Made by a program: the position numbers and the translations under genes. 64,000 nucleotides of DNA, taken from NCBI GenBank assembly GCA_016490735.1, contig JAEMWC010000361.1:536501-600500 (forward strand). Direction: 5' to 3'. Each line of letters opens with the position of its first letter. Position 1 is the first letter of the stretch. Shown here in pieces: positions 42,331 to 57,300 of this stretch. A model generated the notes under the pieces. It did no database searches. It was not told the origin of the DNA and was given only the letters and a program-made list of their open reading frames with translations. This stretch comes from Pachyseris speciosa (Eukaryota; Cnidaria; Anthozoa; Scleractinia; Pachyseridae).

Positions 42331-45300
42331 GTAAGTTGCTTTTCAAATTTGTCTTTGACAACGTTATTACCCTGATTCTCGAACGAAAATACTAAACGAA
42401 AAATTTAAAACTAATAAATATATTCAGTTGTACTAACTTAACATGTTCCTGAGGCCACTGGTGAGTCAGTTAGTTCTAAGTTGGATTGTACCGTTATCAT
42501 GAAAAATGCTATTCATCTTGGTTTGGAATCATTGCTTCGTTTTAACGTTTGTCGCACGATATAGTCACTTTCATTGATGTGTATGGCGACTTCTGTACCT
42601 CTTAATAACTGATAGTCTTCAGGTCTTCATCAAGCGATAGTAGAGCCATTTATACGAGAGAAAATAAGACGCTTCTTACCTAAGACGCCACTTAAACAAG
42701 ACGCGAACTGATTGTATAAATGGTGCAAAATAAACGTTCGCGTCTTATTTAAGTCGCGTCTAACATAAAACTCGTCTTATCTTAGAACAGAGATTTCAGC
42801 AGTTCATATTTTGTCCGCGTCTTAATTAAGACGTGAACTTCCTGGTATAGGAAATAGGACGTAAACTGCAAGAGCGCCTGCATAACAACAACAGCAACAT
42901 GAGCTTGTCTTACAATTAGATGGTGTAATTGGTTACAAAGCTTTGCAAAAGATGGCTGGAAGAGCCGAAAGTTTGCAATGAATTCAGCATCTTCCTTCTT
43001 TAATATGCCATCAGTTGCACCAATCCGTCAATCGTTTTCTTCCGACCCTTCCCCGATTTTTGCTGTATTCTTTGTATGCTACGGCGAGTTAAGGTAGCTG
43101 GTACCAGTTTTCAGCTTTTTCACGACGTATACTTTGAGAGAAAAGAACACAAAGGCAAACCGAGGCCGTAAGAAAAATTTTGCAAGATTAAATTATACAT
43201 TTAGTTGTTGACCAAAAATAGCTATTATTACGTCATCAGCTGTTGCCATGGCAACGGTACTTGAGAATTATTCAGAGCTGCATTTAAACTGCTGGCACTT
43301 ATAATTTGAAAACTAAGTTTGTGACCCCCTGTTTTTTCACGTGATTACTTTTGCCATTTGAAAAGAAAACTGCAAAATGTTTCAAAATTTTCTATCAAGT
43401 GGATTTTTTATAAACGCGAGAAAAGGCAATTTTTGAGTACTGTAAAATTTCTCGGAAAGAATTTTCTTGAATTTTGTGTGACGTTTCCTCTTTACTAGAC
43501 TAAAATATTTAAACATTAAAAAAGGGGGGTCACCGAGCTCGCTTTCTTGCAAAAACCTTCATGAATAGAGCAATTTCCACGCGCTTTTTTGCGTTTTTCA
43601 AAATCTGGATTCTAAAAGATCGATATTTGCTCATGCGCTCTGCTGACTGCCGCTAACCATTACGCGTACACGCGCGGGCACCTATCGTAGCTTTGTTTGC
43701 AGTCCACGCGCCGAGCTGTTTTCAGTACGGTGGATTTTAATAATCCACAGCTGTTGTTTTTACTGTTTGGCCAAGCGTTTGGGATCACTTAAAAGAATTT
43801 CTCCGCAACTTGTGGCATGACAAAGCATGTTTATGTTCAATAACACCAACCGAAACCATGGAATTAACTAAATTGCTCGCAGAACACATGTCAACTGCAT
43901 GCAATTCTGACACAAGTGCAGATGTGATTCGTGACAAACAACAGGAGGTGGTGAGGCATAGAAATAATAGAATGTTGAGATGTATTACCTGTAAGTAAAA
44001 TTGACGTGCTATTCCACTTTTACAGTTTTACAATTACTTTTCGGCTCCTTATCCTCCCGGTTCCCGACACGATCGATCACAGTAGAGGTAGGAATTTTCT
44101 CTTTGGAACTTTAATATGCATTATCAATCTTCGGAAACAAATTTTCCTATGTAAATTGAATTCACTTAAGTCTATCGAGGACATACGGCCTCAGATAAAC
44201 GTGAATTTTTTTTTAACAGGACAAACGTAGCCTTGCTCGAAGTTAGCCTCGTGCCGCCTTATTTGTTTTTGTTTTTCCCGTTCTTCAAATCTCACGCGTT
44301 TTAAGTGTGACGCGCGCGCTAATGGCCAGACTTCCCAAGTGAGTAAAACTGGTACCAGCCACCTTAGTGAATTTTCTATAACAGCGTGGTCTTCATAAGA
44401 AAAAAAATATCTTTGAAAAAGTCTCTTCCTTCTTAAAATGACAGGACAGCAAGCTTTTGTTTCTTCCTACAGCGCGCCATCTTAGACTGTTGCTAATGGC
44501 AACATTGCATGTAAGCGAGGCTGTATCAAAAATAAGACGCGAACCATTTATACCAGATCTTTGCGCCTTATGTAGGACGCGAAGGTATAAACAGTACTGT
44601 TCGCGTCCTATTTAAGTCGCGTCTTAGGTAAGACGCGCGATTTTCTCCCGTATAAATGGCCCTATTGTCGACTACTGATAGCACGGTACCATTGTGATTG
44701 CTGAATTTCGCCCGGGTGGGGGGATACGACCTAGTAATAGGCTATTGGGATGTGCCGCTTGATGGTGTCGCATTTTCACGACTGGATTGACTATAAACGG
44801 GTTGCATTTTCAATAGAGTTACTAAAATAGGGTCGCTAATTATCAGGATTTTGGGGGTGAATGTACCAGAATGTTTGCACTGTAAGTAAAAAGCAAAGTG
44901 TTCTACATTCAGTTTAACAAATGTGTCAATTCCTTTTTGGATGACCTAGTACTTGAAAGGCTTTACAAGGTAGATGCATAAACAGAAAGTGACTAAGTTG
45001 GGATCACGAAAATTACATTTGCCCAAAAGTGAATGAGATGGGGTCTATAATCTGGTAGGGATTTTGAGAGACCAGTGGCACATACCCAGAAAAAACTGAC
45101 CTAAGTATCCCCCCGGGGGTTATTTCGAACGTCCTTGATCCTCCCTCAGCGCTTTGCTGTGGTATCAATAGGATGTCGTGTTGGGGGTATTCATGCTGTG
45201 GTATCGATAGGACTTCGTGTTGGGGGTATTCATGCTGTGGTATTGATAGGATGTCGTGTTGGAGGTATTCATGCTGTGGTATCGATAGGATGTCGTGTTG

Positions 45301-48300
45301 GGGGTATCCATGCTGTGGTATCGATAGGATGTCGTGTTGGGGGTATCCATGCTGTGGTATCGATAGGATGTCGTGTTGGGGGTCTACATGCTTCCCGAAT
45401 CTCGATATTATCTATACCCATTATCCATATTCCGGGATTTTATTACCGGTCGACAGTGAGTGGTGTTTCGACAACTTCAGTGAAACTTATCGTCAAAATA
45501 TTGGTCGTAGAGGACCAATGCTATGAAAACCTGCAACTTTCCCAAATTCCGGACTATGGTTGAAATGAAGCATTTTTTTGCAAAATTATAAGTTTTTCAG
45601 ATTTTATCATCCCGGAAACTGACCGTGAAACTCCCAATTGTCACTGAATATGACTGTTTATTCTCCTTGAAAACCATAATTGCCCTCGGACAACACCAAA
45701 ATTCACGCAACTTTGTCTTGAATTTTTTAAGACAAAAATTCTCTCTACCTCTCTCTCTAAAATTGACTCTACCTCTTGCAATGTGTTCCACATTTACCTG
45801 CTCACTCCTTTTAGCCCGACCCTGATAACACGGTTTGATTTCAGTTGTTCTCACAGTCTGTAATTTTCACGTTTGTGGCCAAAGGGAAGTCTGGGATATT
45901 CTTGCCTAACAGCAGCATGGACGTCTGCCAATTTCCATTTCACATGTTTTTTATAAGCGTCGAGCCACTTGATCCTGCTGGCAAAACATTGCACCGATTG
46001 CATTATTTACAAGTCAAAACTCGCCAAAATTGTCATGCCAGGTCCCGGAATCGACTCACAAAACGACTCAAGACACAGCTTCACTCCGTGGATTGCCATC
46101 ACTCGCTCGGATACTTTGAGCGGCCCACTTCGTGTGAAATTACTTCTCATGATCACCTCTGTTTTCTTTCAAAGGATTGCCTCTACCCATCAACCCAGCT
46201 TTATGATGCCAGGCAGGGGGCTTCTGAGGTGTAAAATGGCTCGAAAAACACACTTATAAATCAAATAAGCAACGAATTGTAGCTGCAGTGTTCGTTTAGA
46301 AATAAACGACATTTAGCGTGACGAGCGTGACAACAAAGATAGAGCCTTCGGTGTTGTGAACCTGGTAAACCCTTATATGGAGTAGCCGGGTCGATTTGAC
46401 CTCCTACTCTCCGAAAATTACAAGAAAGGCGACCAAATCGACCGGTAGAGAGTTAAGGAGAGCGCAACCCGTTTGTGACTCACCTGACAGCTTAGCAGAC
46501 CAAATACCCAGACAACGTTTTCAATACGAAAAACTGTAACATGTTTAGAGGAACGCCCAACCTCAAATTGCAAACTCCGAGGCGATGAATCACTGTTAAG
46601 TACTACACTGAATGACTACAGTCGCGCTACTTTTAGAAGGACGTCTGACAGAGCCGGGGTAGTGCACGAATCCCATAACCTTACTACTGACGTACATCCC
46701 TGTTTCTAACAGACTGAGCAACAACGCACGGCAACCGTGACTGATGACAAACGCGATTAATTAATGCACGGAAGCAAACCAAGTTACAGATTGAACGAGA
46801 CAATCATTTTCAAGATAAACGCTGTGACTTGCAGGTTGGTTAAATTTTGGTGAGAATAGCAACATTTTAAATCAACGCCTGACTGAACAAAATCGAGTGA
46901 CTAAACCTGGAGATGTCTGCAATCACGTGAAGAATCGGTCTGTTAAAGTCGAAATTTCTTTCTCCTTTATTTAGCACAACTGTCTAGGTTGCGTAATAGG
47001 GATCGTCTCGCCTTACTTCAACCATCCATCCATAATTTAAATATGACGTTGCAAGTGTTTCGTTTTCGTGAAATCATTTTTTTTTTTTTTTTAAGAAAAA
47101 TTCACGGAGCTGTCTGTTCGGACTTTGCTAAATATCACGATTACCTTTATGTAATGTTTAATAAATGAGCAGGAGTGTTTTATGAAGTTTTAGGAGTTGA
47201 TAAAACACGAATTGCGAATTTATTGTACGGCTTAAAAAGCTGTACTGTACATCTATCCATTCTTACACTAAATTTAGATTTTGAGTTATTTTGGGCTAGA
47301 AAATTAAATCGAATGTAAAATTTAGCCGTGTCTTTATCAAATGTAAAAACACTCGTTAAAATTTAATTTCTTTTGTATTTTCTTCTTGAATTATTAATAA
47401 GTTTTTTTAAGACATGCAGAATAATAACTCCTCCATTTTTAAAACACATGCATTTTGTTATCTTGAACAAAAAAGCCTCTGAAAGCTTAACCATTTTTCG
47501 AGACCCGCGGGAAAAAAGGTTATCCTAAAAATTCACTAACTGTTCAGTTCCTTCTAACACGATTTGTCTGCCAATTGGAAATCCTCTCTCGAAATTTCCC
47601 TCTTCGGTATTGGTTAAACTATGCCCTCCCGAAAATAAACAACAAAAATATCTATTAAGAAGAGACAATTTACTCTGGTGATAATAACAGGTATTATATA
47701 ATAACCAAATCAATGCGCGCGCTCTGATTGGTCAATCAGCTATGGTTTATTGTGCTCGTAAACTCATGGAAATTTCGCGCGTCTTCTGAATGATTTACGA
47801 ATTCTTCGAGTGTTTTTTCAACATCCCGCGTGGTTTATCAGCCCATAAACCATAGAAACGTGTGGTCTATTGCTTAAATAATAGATGGGAGCAGCATCTC
47901 TAATTCACAAGTCTGTGCTTCTTAGAATGTTCCGCGTCATCAGAAGGATCATGGATCATTGGATTGATGCTCAGTTTACTTCTTGGGACGTTACGCACTG
48001 GACGGATATTCAGGCGTAAATGCTGTTTAATAATAAGTCTAAAACTTTGGCCATCTTAGGTGCTAATGTTACAGGAGCTGCAAATTTGAATATAAATTCT
48101 GTAAACGCTAATGATTACGTATACAATATATTAGGAAAAAAGCGTGCGGATTACAAGATAGGCTTAAATCAACGTGATGAAATTGCTGATTATGGGAAGG
48201 GATTTCCCACAAGATGTACAAGGCTTCTTTTCTGTTGAGCTGGAAGCTGTACATGGTTTCCGATATGTGATTTTCTATCTGTAGAAACTCTTTGCTTCCC

Positions 48301-51300
48301 CAGGGAATAAGGCAAATTGTTTCGTTAGATTGTTCAGTATGCATCTAAGCTTCCACCACTTTTGAAAACTGGAATCTAGTGCATGTAGATGATGTAATAA
48401 TTTTATTTTTTGCAGTGATGGGGAAGCTCACCACCGGGGCGTTTATCTGGCCATCGTTTTATACGTACTCTGTGTGAAGCTTACTGTTGGCAGGGAGACG
48501 GCCATTCAAGGACAGGACCATTACCGTGCCGCTCTTTTTCATAAAGTCAAACAAGGTATGTCAAGCATCAGCCCAGGAAATTCATAACAACTCATGTAAT
48601 ATGCAAGTTTTTGTTCATAGTTTCTTTGCTGTCCAGTTTTGCTTTACAAAAAATCGCATTGACATTAATGTTAAAACGGTACCTTAATTGTGAGATGGCA
48701 ATTTGTTCAAAAGACCAAATTGCATTTACTGATCAGTTATTCCCTTTTCGTTCTAGGTCAAGTGTTGAGCGGTAATGTTATGACAACCCACCATGTCCGC
48801 TCGGACATGGAATGTTTGCACAGATGCATTTCTCGTGACCAATGCGTGTCGTTTAATTATGGACTTCAAGCTTCAAAATCACGCCAAATCTGTGAGCTAA
48901 ATAGTGCTTCACGTGATTCAACTGGTCACGTGTTTGAGGCTCGTGATGGATTCTCATACTACGAACCCGTACCAATGACCTTACCACAACAAGCAAGTTA
49001 AATGTAGCCCGGAATAGACATCCAAACAGGTTTTAGCCTGGGCTTGGTAGGTGCAAGGAGAAAGGGGGAGGGAAGACGAGAATCCGGAGAGTGAGCGTTT
49101 TTCTCGTGGTGTATTAGCTTTGCGAACATGTTAAGTGAAGTTTGGGATGTGCATGTGCCTCTCCACAGCAAGAGATCCGGCAAATGAACGAAACATTTCA
49201 GTTTATTGCTTGAACCTCTACATTTAAACAGCTCGAAAAATTTAATAATTTTATCTCGATCATTTTCTCCCGTTTCTTGGCCTATTAAAGGGAAACTATA
49301 CCTAAGTGATTATGGGTGTGTTCCCGTTTTAAACATCCTGTCTTTTCATTTCCATGCGAGGAACTCAAACCTTCGCACCATTGAAATCCCCCCACCCACC
49401 CAACCCGCCCAAAACACAAGCGAAATGCTTCCCCTTTTTCTTCTAAACCGCGAAAGAAATAAGATGAAATTGAGAACTCTTAATTGAAAATAATGGAATT
49501 TGCTCTTCTTTTTTAGCGTTTTGTGTTTGACAGCCAGTCGCAGCAAAATTGTATCGAAAGTACAGTGCATGCTGCAGTAGGTACGTCTGCTAAGAATACA
49601 CAAGATGGACACATAAGTGTTTAGATAAATATAGTTCACAAACTCGTGCAAAAATTACTGTCATTAACAATACTATGACAGAAATAATGAACCCACAGGG
49701 AAGGGAAACATAGTTGATTTCTGGTCAAAGTGCTCTTTGGTCAGATTGGAAACCTCTGATTGACAAAAACAGGTTTGGTTAGCTCAATTATAATTTCGTC
49801 AAGCTGGGGTCCTTCAAAGTGCCTTCTTTTGTCAAAAAAACGAAAACCGAACAAAGACTGGCTAGTAAATCCATTACAATGTCTTTGCGTCCATGTAAAC
49901 TTTACATCCTTGAGGGAATTGTTCCAAACCAAATTTATTTATGCATATGTTGCTAACCTTGCTCAATTTCGTGTCATAAAGAACCTACAGCAACGTCATC
50001 AATGATGTCTTCAGTCAGCTCAGCAAGATTTACGCCATCACTGCTGACGTCAGCATCTTCACCATCTGTGATGACGTCAGTTTTAACATCATCTCAACCA
50101 CCCACATGGCCATTGATGACATCAGCTCCTATCGCTTCGTCTACACCATCATTTATGACGTCAATTCATCCATCAGCATCATGGGATAACTTACTTTTGT
50201 CCTCAGCAGTTCATCAAGGTTAGCCACATTGAGTTCTCCACACAATACAACACTTCCTACTTAGTAGGTAGATTTAGCAAAAACCCCACAGTAATGCCTA
50301 GAAAAGGTTTGGCCCGTTTATCCAGGGATAATTCAATTTGCCCGTGTGTGGTAATTTTGATGTTTGACTCGGCTTTGAACATGCTCTCGGCTTGGTCCAG
50401 TGTCAGTGGCTGGCAGGGGTAAGAGGGGAAGGGAGCTTGCTTGCTGCTTTGATCGAAAACAAGAAGACTTACTTCATTTTAATCAACATTCTACCGTTTG
50501 CTGTTGTGACACTGTTGTGACACTTAGCCAAATTGTGTTTCTATTCCGGCGTTAAACATTAATCAGTCCAGCATCAAGAAGTGCTAGTAACATGAAAATA
50601 TCTCTTGGCTTGCGGACTACAAACAGACGTAATTCCTTGAACAGAAATTAAAAAAATCTTACGAATAAAGTTGAAACAAAAATGAAAAGAAAAAAAGGAA
50701 GAAAAATACTTTCTTTTATAAGATCTTAGGGTGGGGTGTGGGGCTTGAAATAATTTCCCGGCTGGCGCCGGTCAAATTGTCCGGTCAAACCTATTTTTGC
50801 TCGGACAAACGAGGATCAATTACGTCTTGCTGCTAAAAAAGTGCCCCCTTCCCCCACTTCACATGATGTTTAAATATGTTTAAATATGAAACAAGTAAAT
50901 TTTCAAAGCATTTATTGCATATGAGCATCGACCTCAATGCAGGAAAAGTGGAACGCACGGTGCAACCGCAACGTTCGGCAAAATCAGTATTACACATGAT
51001 TACATTTGTGCGCACAACTATTGCTTCAGTTGTACGTCTTCTATGTGGTAAAAGTTTTATACCTACTAAAGTTATGAAGTTGATGAAATTTACTGAGGCT
51101 TGCAATCTAGTTGATTCTCGTAATAATACAAGCTAACTAATGTGCATTTACAACAAGAAACACAAGTAGATTCCATGTCCACTGATTGGACACAATTTGA
51201 GCATAAAATCAATAAGCTTAAATCTTAATATACAGATTTAGCCAAGCCTATAAGCGGAGCTCCATGGTTATCATTTAAGTTACTGGTATATGCACAGGTC

Positions 51301-54300
51301 GTTTATTTATTAACTGATTTTTCTACAATATCTCAATTTCTTTACATTAGTTTTTGAATGATAAGCGAATTTAGTTTTTACTTGCGTGGCGTGAAAACCA
51401 ACTATAGAACTGGCTACAGAAACCTTGCTCTCTATTTAATAGCATGGTCTCTGTTTCAAATGAGCAGACGTATTGGCAAACAGTTTCACTCTGCTGAATA
51501 TTTGATCTCTTCACGTTTCACCGACATTCCAGTAACATTTATGCAAAAAAATCATCCGTTATTATTGAAGTTTTTATATGGGTCATCGTTTTGTAGGTAG
51601 TCGGTTTTATATGCCGTCGTTTTTGGGTCGTCGTTTTCTAGACATCCATAACACAAGCAATGTTGGATGCACTTGAAAATTGCGATGTATTAGAGAAGGT
51701 GATGCAACTATCCGTTTACATGATGAACATGATGCCATAGTTAAAATAAAATATGGAAAGGAATTCAGATCTTGTTATACTAACTTTGTCATAGTATTAC
51801 AACCGCGTAGGTAAATCAGTGAATGTCCGATTGCCTCTTGGAAGACCGAGCGAAGGCCGATATGGCCCCTAGTTATCACGATCGATTCCCCCTGGATAAG
51901 CAGATACGAAGATTGTGCACTCTTATTTGTGTTCTGTATTAATTTTAACATTGTAGATGGGTATGCTCTCCTGTTTCCGCGAAAAGGAGTAGAAGATTAC
52001 GTCATCGTGGATAGCATGCCCAGCCTCTCAGCATTAACAGCTTGTTTCTGGATGAGATCCAATGACACAAAAAATGCAGGCACACCCCTAAGTTACGCTG
52101 TGAATGATCAACATAACGAGTTATCTTTCCTCGACTACAAGTTGTTTTACTTGTACGTTGGAGGCCGATACAGGTAACCAAGAAATGTTGTTTTTCCGCA
52201 CATAATGCGTCACTTTGAGGCGATAAGATAGCAAATTTACACTGAGTGTTGAGGGGCAAAGGCTCAGTCCTTGCCATGGGATTGAAACAAATTGAAAATA
52301 AATCTATTTGAATTTTCCAAAGCATGGGGGTCAGAGCATTTCTTATAGTGTTTTGTTACAGTGTATGTACTCATTCACGTTCACTGAAAACAATTGCAAC
52401 CACTAGAAAACGTTAGAACGTCCACAGAACGTCAAGCCTGGATACCAGGAAATTAAAGGGCAAGCACTTGCCCCCTGCCATACATTTTTTGCAAAAATTG
52501 GCAAGTTTGGGGTCTCATATCTCCACAAGTTTGTGACGAGTTCGTATGAAATCTCGCGTTTTTACTTCTTATGATCAATTGATCTGTCTAGGCTGGTTTT
52601 TTCTTATGAAAAATACGTTATATTGCGTGACATCGTCGAAGTGGTCCATTATTTACTGTGAAGTACTTTCTGGAGTTTGAGGAGTCAATCAGAGAATGAG
52701 ACCAAATCCTATCCACTCCTTTTGTTAATGTTTCATGTTTTATTGCACCGTCAGCGACTTCAAAGATCTCAAACAGATTCACTCAAATGTTGGCTCTACC
52801 TCGGTTTAAAAACCTGTGAAAGTCACGAATGACGTAAAACAAAGAAACAAAACATTCTAAACAATAGCGTACAGCAAAACAATACCTCATAAAAAAAAAG
52901 AAAACTTCGCCAGGTTTTTACACCGAGGTAAACCCCAAATGTTTCCATAAGTTCAAGCCAGACAAACTAAGCAAAGCCGTGAATAGTTCATTTATTGCAA
53001 TTTAAAAGGTAAGCTCAAGAAAACTGGCGGCATATTGATAAACACCATAATTGACCTGCGAAATGATGAAATAAGCTCACCGTAAACATTTCCTCAGCAT
53101 TCTCCATGGCCACTGTGATCTGTGTTCTCCATTTTTCTTTGTTTAAGGCATACTCGAGTTGCTGCTAATGACGGGATGTGGTACTACATCTGCGCAACAT
53201 GGGAGAATACCACTGGAGCATGGCAATTCTACAAAGACGGCAGAGTGGCAATTCATGGCCAAGAATTAAAAAAAGGTCAAATAGAGAACTTCAATTTAAC
53301 AGACACAACGGCTCACATATCGAGAAGTTAAAGTAAACATAGAAATTTAAGACTCGAGTTTCAAAACTGAAAAGGTATCCTTGGGTATCCTTATTTATAT
53401 CCTTGGGTATCCTTATTTATTTTTCTCTCTGGGGAATGAAAACAACAGCATCATTATATTTCAGCCGTCCATATTTGAGAATATAAAAATTAACGTTTGA
53501 TCATTAAAAAATGAACTTGATCAAGTCCCATTTTTTCAGTGGGTTTAAGCTTAAATTCGAGGGATTTTCCCATACCCTTCCTATCTGTCTTTAAATTTTG
53601 GCGGTTTTCACATACTAAAACTGACTCAATTTTTCAGAAGATAATTTTGGGACATCTTCTCTGGACTGTAATTTTCAAGCTTTAAAAATCAAAGTAAATA
53701 TCTTTACATTTTTTACCATCCGTTCTGCTGTATGCGTAAATCACTCATCTGGGGCTGGTGTGACAATTTGTAACAGAGATTAACTTAGTTCATAGTATAA
53801 CATCCTTTGGTATAACATCCATACCTTGGGTATAACATCCATACCTCGGGCATAACATCCATACCTTGCAATTGGGTATAACATCCATACATTTGGTATA
53901 ACATCCATACCTTGGGTATAACATCCATACTTTAGGTATAACACCCATACCTTGAGTATAACATCCATACCGTGAGTTTAACATCCATTCATTTGGTATA
54001 ACATCCATACCTTGGGTATAACATCCATACATTTGGTATAACATCCATACCTTTGGTATAACATCAATACCTTGGGTATAACATCCATACCTTTGGTATA
54101 ACATCCATACCTTTGGTATAACATACATACCTGTGGTATAACATCCATACCAACACCTTCCGAAATAAAATGGGTTTTTCCAAACGTACCATTTTCCGTC
54201 GACCACGTGGATACGCCTCGAAACATGTAATTCGTTTCATTGTAAATCTAATATTTCCAGCAACAACCAAACTAGCACAGTAATGAATAAGCCTTTATTT

Positions 54301-57300
54301 AACCACTAGGTCAATTTAATAGTCACAGTATATTAACAGTTCTGGATCTACACCTTGAATTCAGTGGAAATTTTCCACACATATTGAAGAAATGCAAAAG
54401 TCGGAAGACCAAGGGAAAAACTAAAACTAACATACGGAAGGCATTCTTACGGCCGGCGTAATTATAGTAGCAGAAAGGAAGCGCAAAGTGTGTTACGATC
54501 CAGTGGAAGACAGCAGTTCAGTAGCAAGTTCTCACTGCCTACCTGTCAATAAAAAAGAAGATAGTAGAAAGGAGATTGTACATAATTATAATTGTGCCTG
54601 TTTTGTATTCAAACAGATAATATAATACCAAATTCTTGGAATAAGCGTGAGACTAGCCGGGGTAATAACATCGACACGGCTTGTCTTGTACTGTCTCCCG
54701 CCATGGTACGACTGCAATTTATCAAACGTCTGGCAGTCTACATTTAGCTATTTGCAAACCATGTTTTCTTTAAATTGAAAGAATGCACCTTCATTCGCAT
54801 TTTAAATCTCAAATACACAGCGAAAGAAACATCTTGGGAGAGCGAAGTGCTCTCCGCCTGACAACATTTGTATACAAGCTACGACGAGTGCATGAAAATA
54901 ATAGAAAGAGCCCAACCTAAAACTCGATATACCTTTTACAATAATAATAATAATAATAATAATAACCTTTATTTACCCTCGGCAGTATTTATAGCACAAA
55001 GGCTAGTGGGGCCGAGCAAATACAGAAACAAATAATTCAAATAAACAAATAAACATGATAAGAATCCCAACTGGTCGAAGGCAAACCAGTTGGCTATTTA
55101 CAAGGATGACCGAGGAGTGGAACCAGGGACTACCCAGAACAACACCAGCTAGTGGCGAGAACGGGATTTGAACCCGGGGTGACCGCACTGAAATCCAGCG
55201 CCCCAAACCACTCGACCATCCTGCCTCCTCAAATAGCATAACCATAACTAACATCTCTACACTAACCTAAACGATTTTATACATTTATGTTTGCAAGTGG
55301 AACAAAGTGGACCACGTCGCTTTCGATTCTCACCCGTATGGAGTAACGTCATCCTCAGAAGATCCACTGTTGTTAGTCTGGCTTTCAGCTCTTCATTTTT
55401 CAGGGTAGATCGGTGGCACCTACGGTTGCAAGACCTTCGCGTGCCATGGCCTATAAGCGTTTCAGACTTTGTATAGACCATGGCAATTGAATCTTAACCA
55501 TTTTCACACGCTTTTCTTTGGAGCTCTCAACGGAAATGAAATGCATACCGGTTTACCGGACTCCGACCAGACTGACAGCTTTTGAAAGGGCAAATCTGTT
55601 ATTGATGAATGTGTGTCACGTACGTAGTGATTCGATGGAGATTTCAGACCTAGCAACGACTGTAAAGTAAACTTGACTGTTAAAAAACATTTTAAAATAT
55701 CATCTTTTTAGGATGCAGAAAAATTTGCTTAACTTTTACAAATGGCTCGAGTTCTGCTTTCATGAGGTCATGAGTGAGACGCTAGTGTGACAAAATGAAT
55801 TGAAAATGAATATCCGGCGTTTGTAGCCAAAAATATGCTGACGTAACCTCGTGGTTAACCGAATAACGACTTTCCAACTGAGTGCGCCAAAATATTTTAT
55901 AGTGTGTCCAGTATGTGCTCAGAAGTGTTGATCAAAAGCCGAGAGCCTTTGTCTCAAGACCCGGCTATTTGGAAACAACGGAAAAGTTATGGGTATTTGG
56001 TATTTCTTTGCGACACTCAATTTAAGCCAAGAATCACTGAACTAAGTGGAACTCTTGTAGAACTTACACTCAGTAAAACGACCTATTTCCTTGTTCACCG
56101 CTGAGGAGTCTCGCTCCTGAGTGAGCGGCGGAAATCGAAGGCCAGTTTTAGCCGTTACAAATGCAGGTGAAGGCAGTGTTGTTTGAGTACACAGGACGAA
56201 AATGAAATTCAATTGCTTGAGGGACCCTGAATTAACATGCGTCGTAAACTAGGCCTACGTATGTGTAGTACGGCACAGAGTCCCGAGGGGTATCATGGTT
56301 ATCAAGTAAAGATCAAGCATGGCTCGATTAGCTCAAGTGAAATGTGGCTTCTTTCGGGATTTAAAATGTGAGGAAATGCATGCATTTTTCTCAGCCAGCA
56401 GGTTGAGATGTAGGATTTCTGCACCAGTTCTCTTGTTGTAGATAGAGTAATGAATTAAGCGGCAGAAAATATTGTGCAGAATTTATGCATCCAACACTTC
56501 TTGAGTAATCTTGTTTAAATTTCGTCTCCGCACATTACCCGTAGTTATTAACTATAGATTGTTAGTGTGGAATTCTGTTCTGAATAAATGTCAGTAATTA
56601 TGAACAACCTTATGCAACTGTGCTTTAATCGCGTGTTAACATGGAATAACTCCACTGAAATGTATAGAGTCCTAAAGCGGTGACGTCACGTTGCCATGGC
56701 GCTTAAAATTTCAGTTCCAAACAAACCTGCATATCCATTCAAAATGGCGACACTATCGATCACTTCAATGCTGGGTCGGTACAAAACGTGGACCCCCCTT
56801 CTGGACCCCTTCTGGACCCCCTTCTGGACCCCCTTCTGGACCCTCGATTTTTCTTTTGAAAACTAATAAAATGATATTTAACAGTCTTCGCTTTGGATTT
56901 TAACTTCGGCCGGTTCGTTGATAGTTACAGACAGTATTACAGTAACCGCGAACACTACCACAGCCAGTTGCCATTTTTATCCCGAGAAAGACTTGTTTTG
57001 AATTGCGCTGATTTTTGTTGTTACAAAATACTTTAGAATTTTCTCACAAAGGAGATTAGATAAACATTAAACAAGGACACTGCCTATAAAAGGGATAGCT
57101 CCTCCCATCTTTGTCACGCAATTTCTGCTTGAACGACTTTATTCAATACGTGGTTTTCACGTACGTCATCGCCACCATGTTGAAAATCGTAAACAATAGA
57201 TCTCTCATTAGCTCCTTTTGTTCGTCCTCCGGCATTTTCTCGTTTCACCATTGTTATCTGTGTCTCCAGAGATTGGCTGCAAACCACCTATATGGTGGAC

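Noticed and set aside
45135..45563. 142- and 117-codon frames over the 39-bp repeat
   Set aside because: Repeat length divisible by three keeps frames open; no domain outside the array.
49000..49990. Search for a lost EGF exon in gene B
   Set aside because: No CxC or six-cysteine pattern found on the + strand in any frame between the PAN and linker exons.
51358..51600. 80-codon frame in gene B intron 3
   Set aside because: No known motif and no splice sites matching the phase of the flanking exons.
53780..54270. Minus-strand frames of repeated MDVIPKVWMLY type (also 61326-61817)
   Set aside because: Produced by the 20-bp minisatellite; all frames give a similar pattern and there is no start or splice context.
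55150..55228. tRNA-Leu gene on the minus strand
   Set aside because: No proper anticodon stem; it is the head of a SINE with AAT tail.
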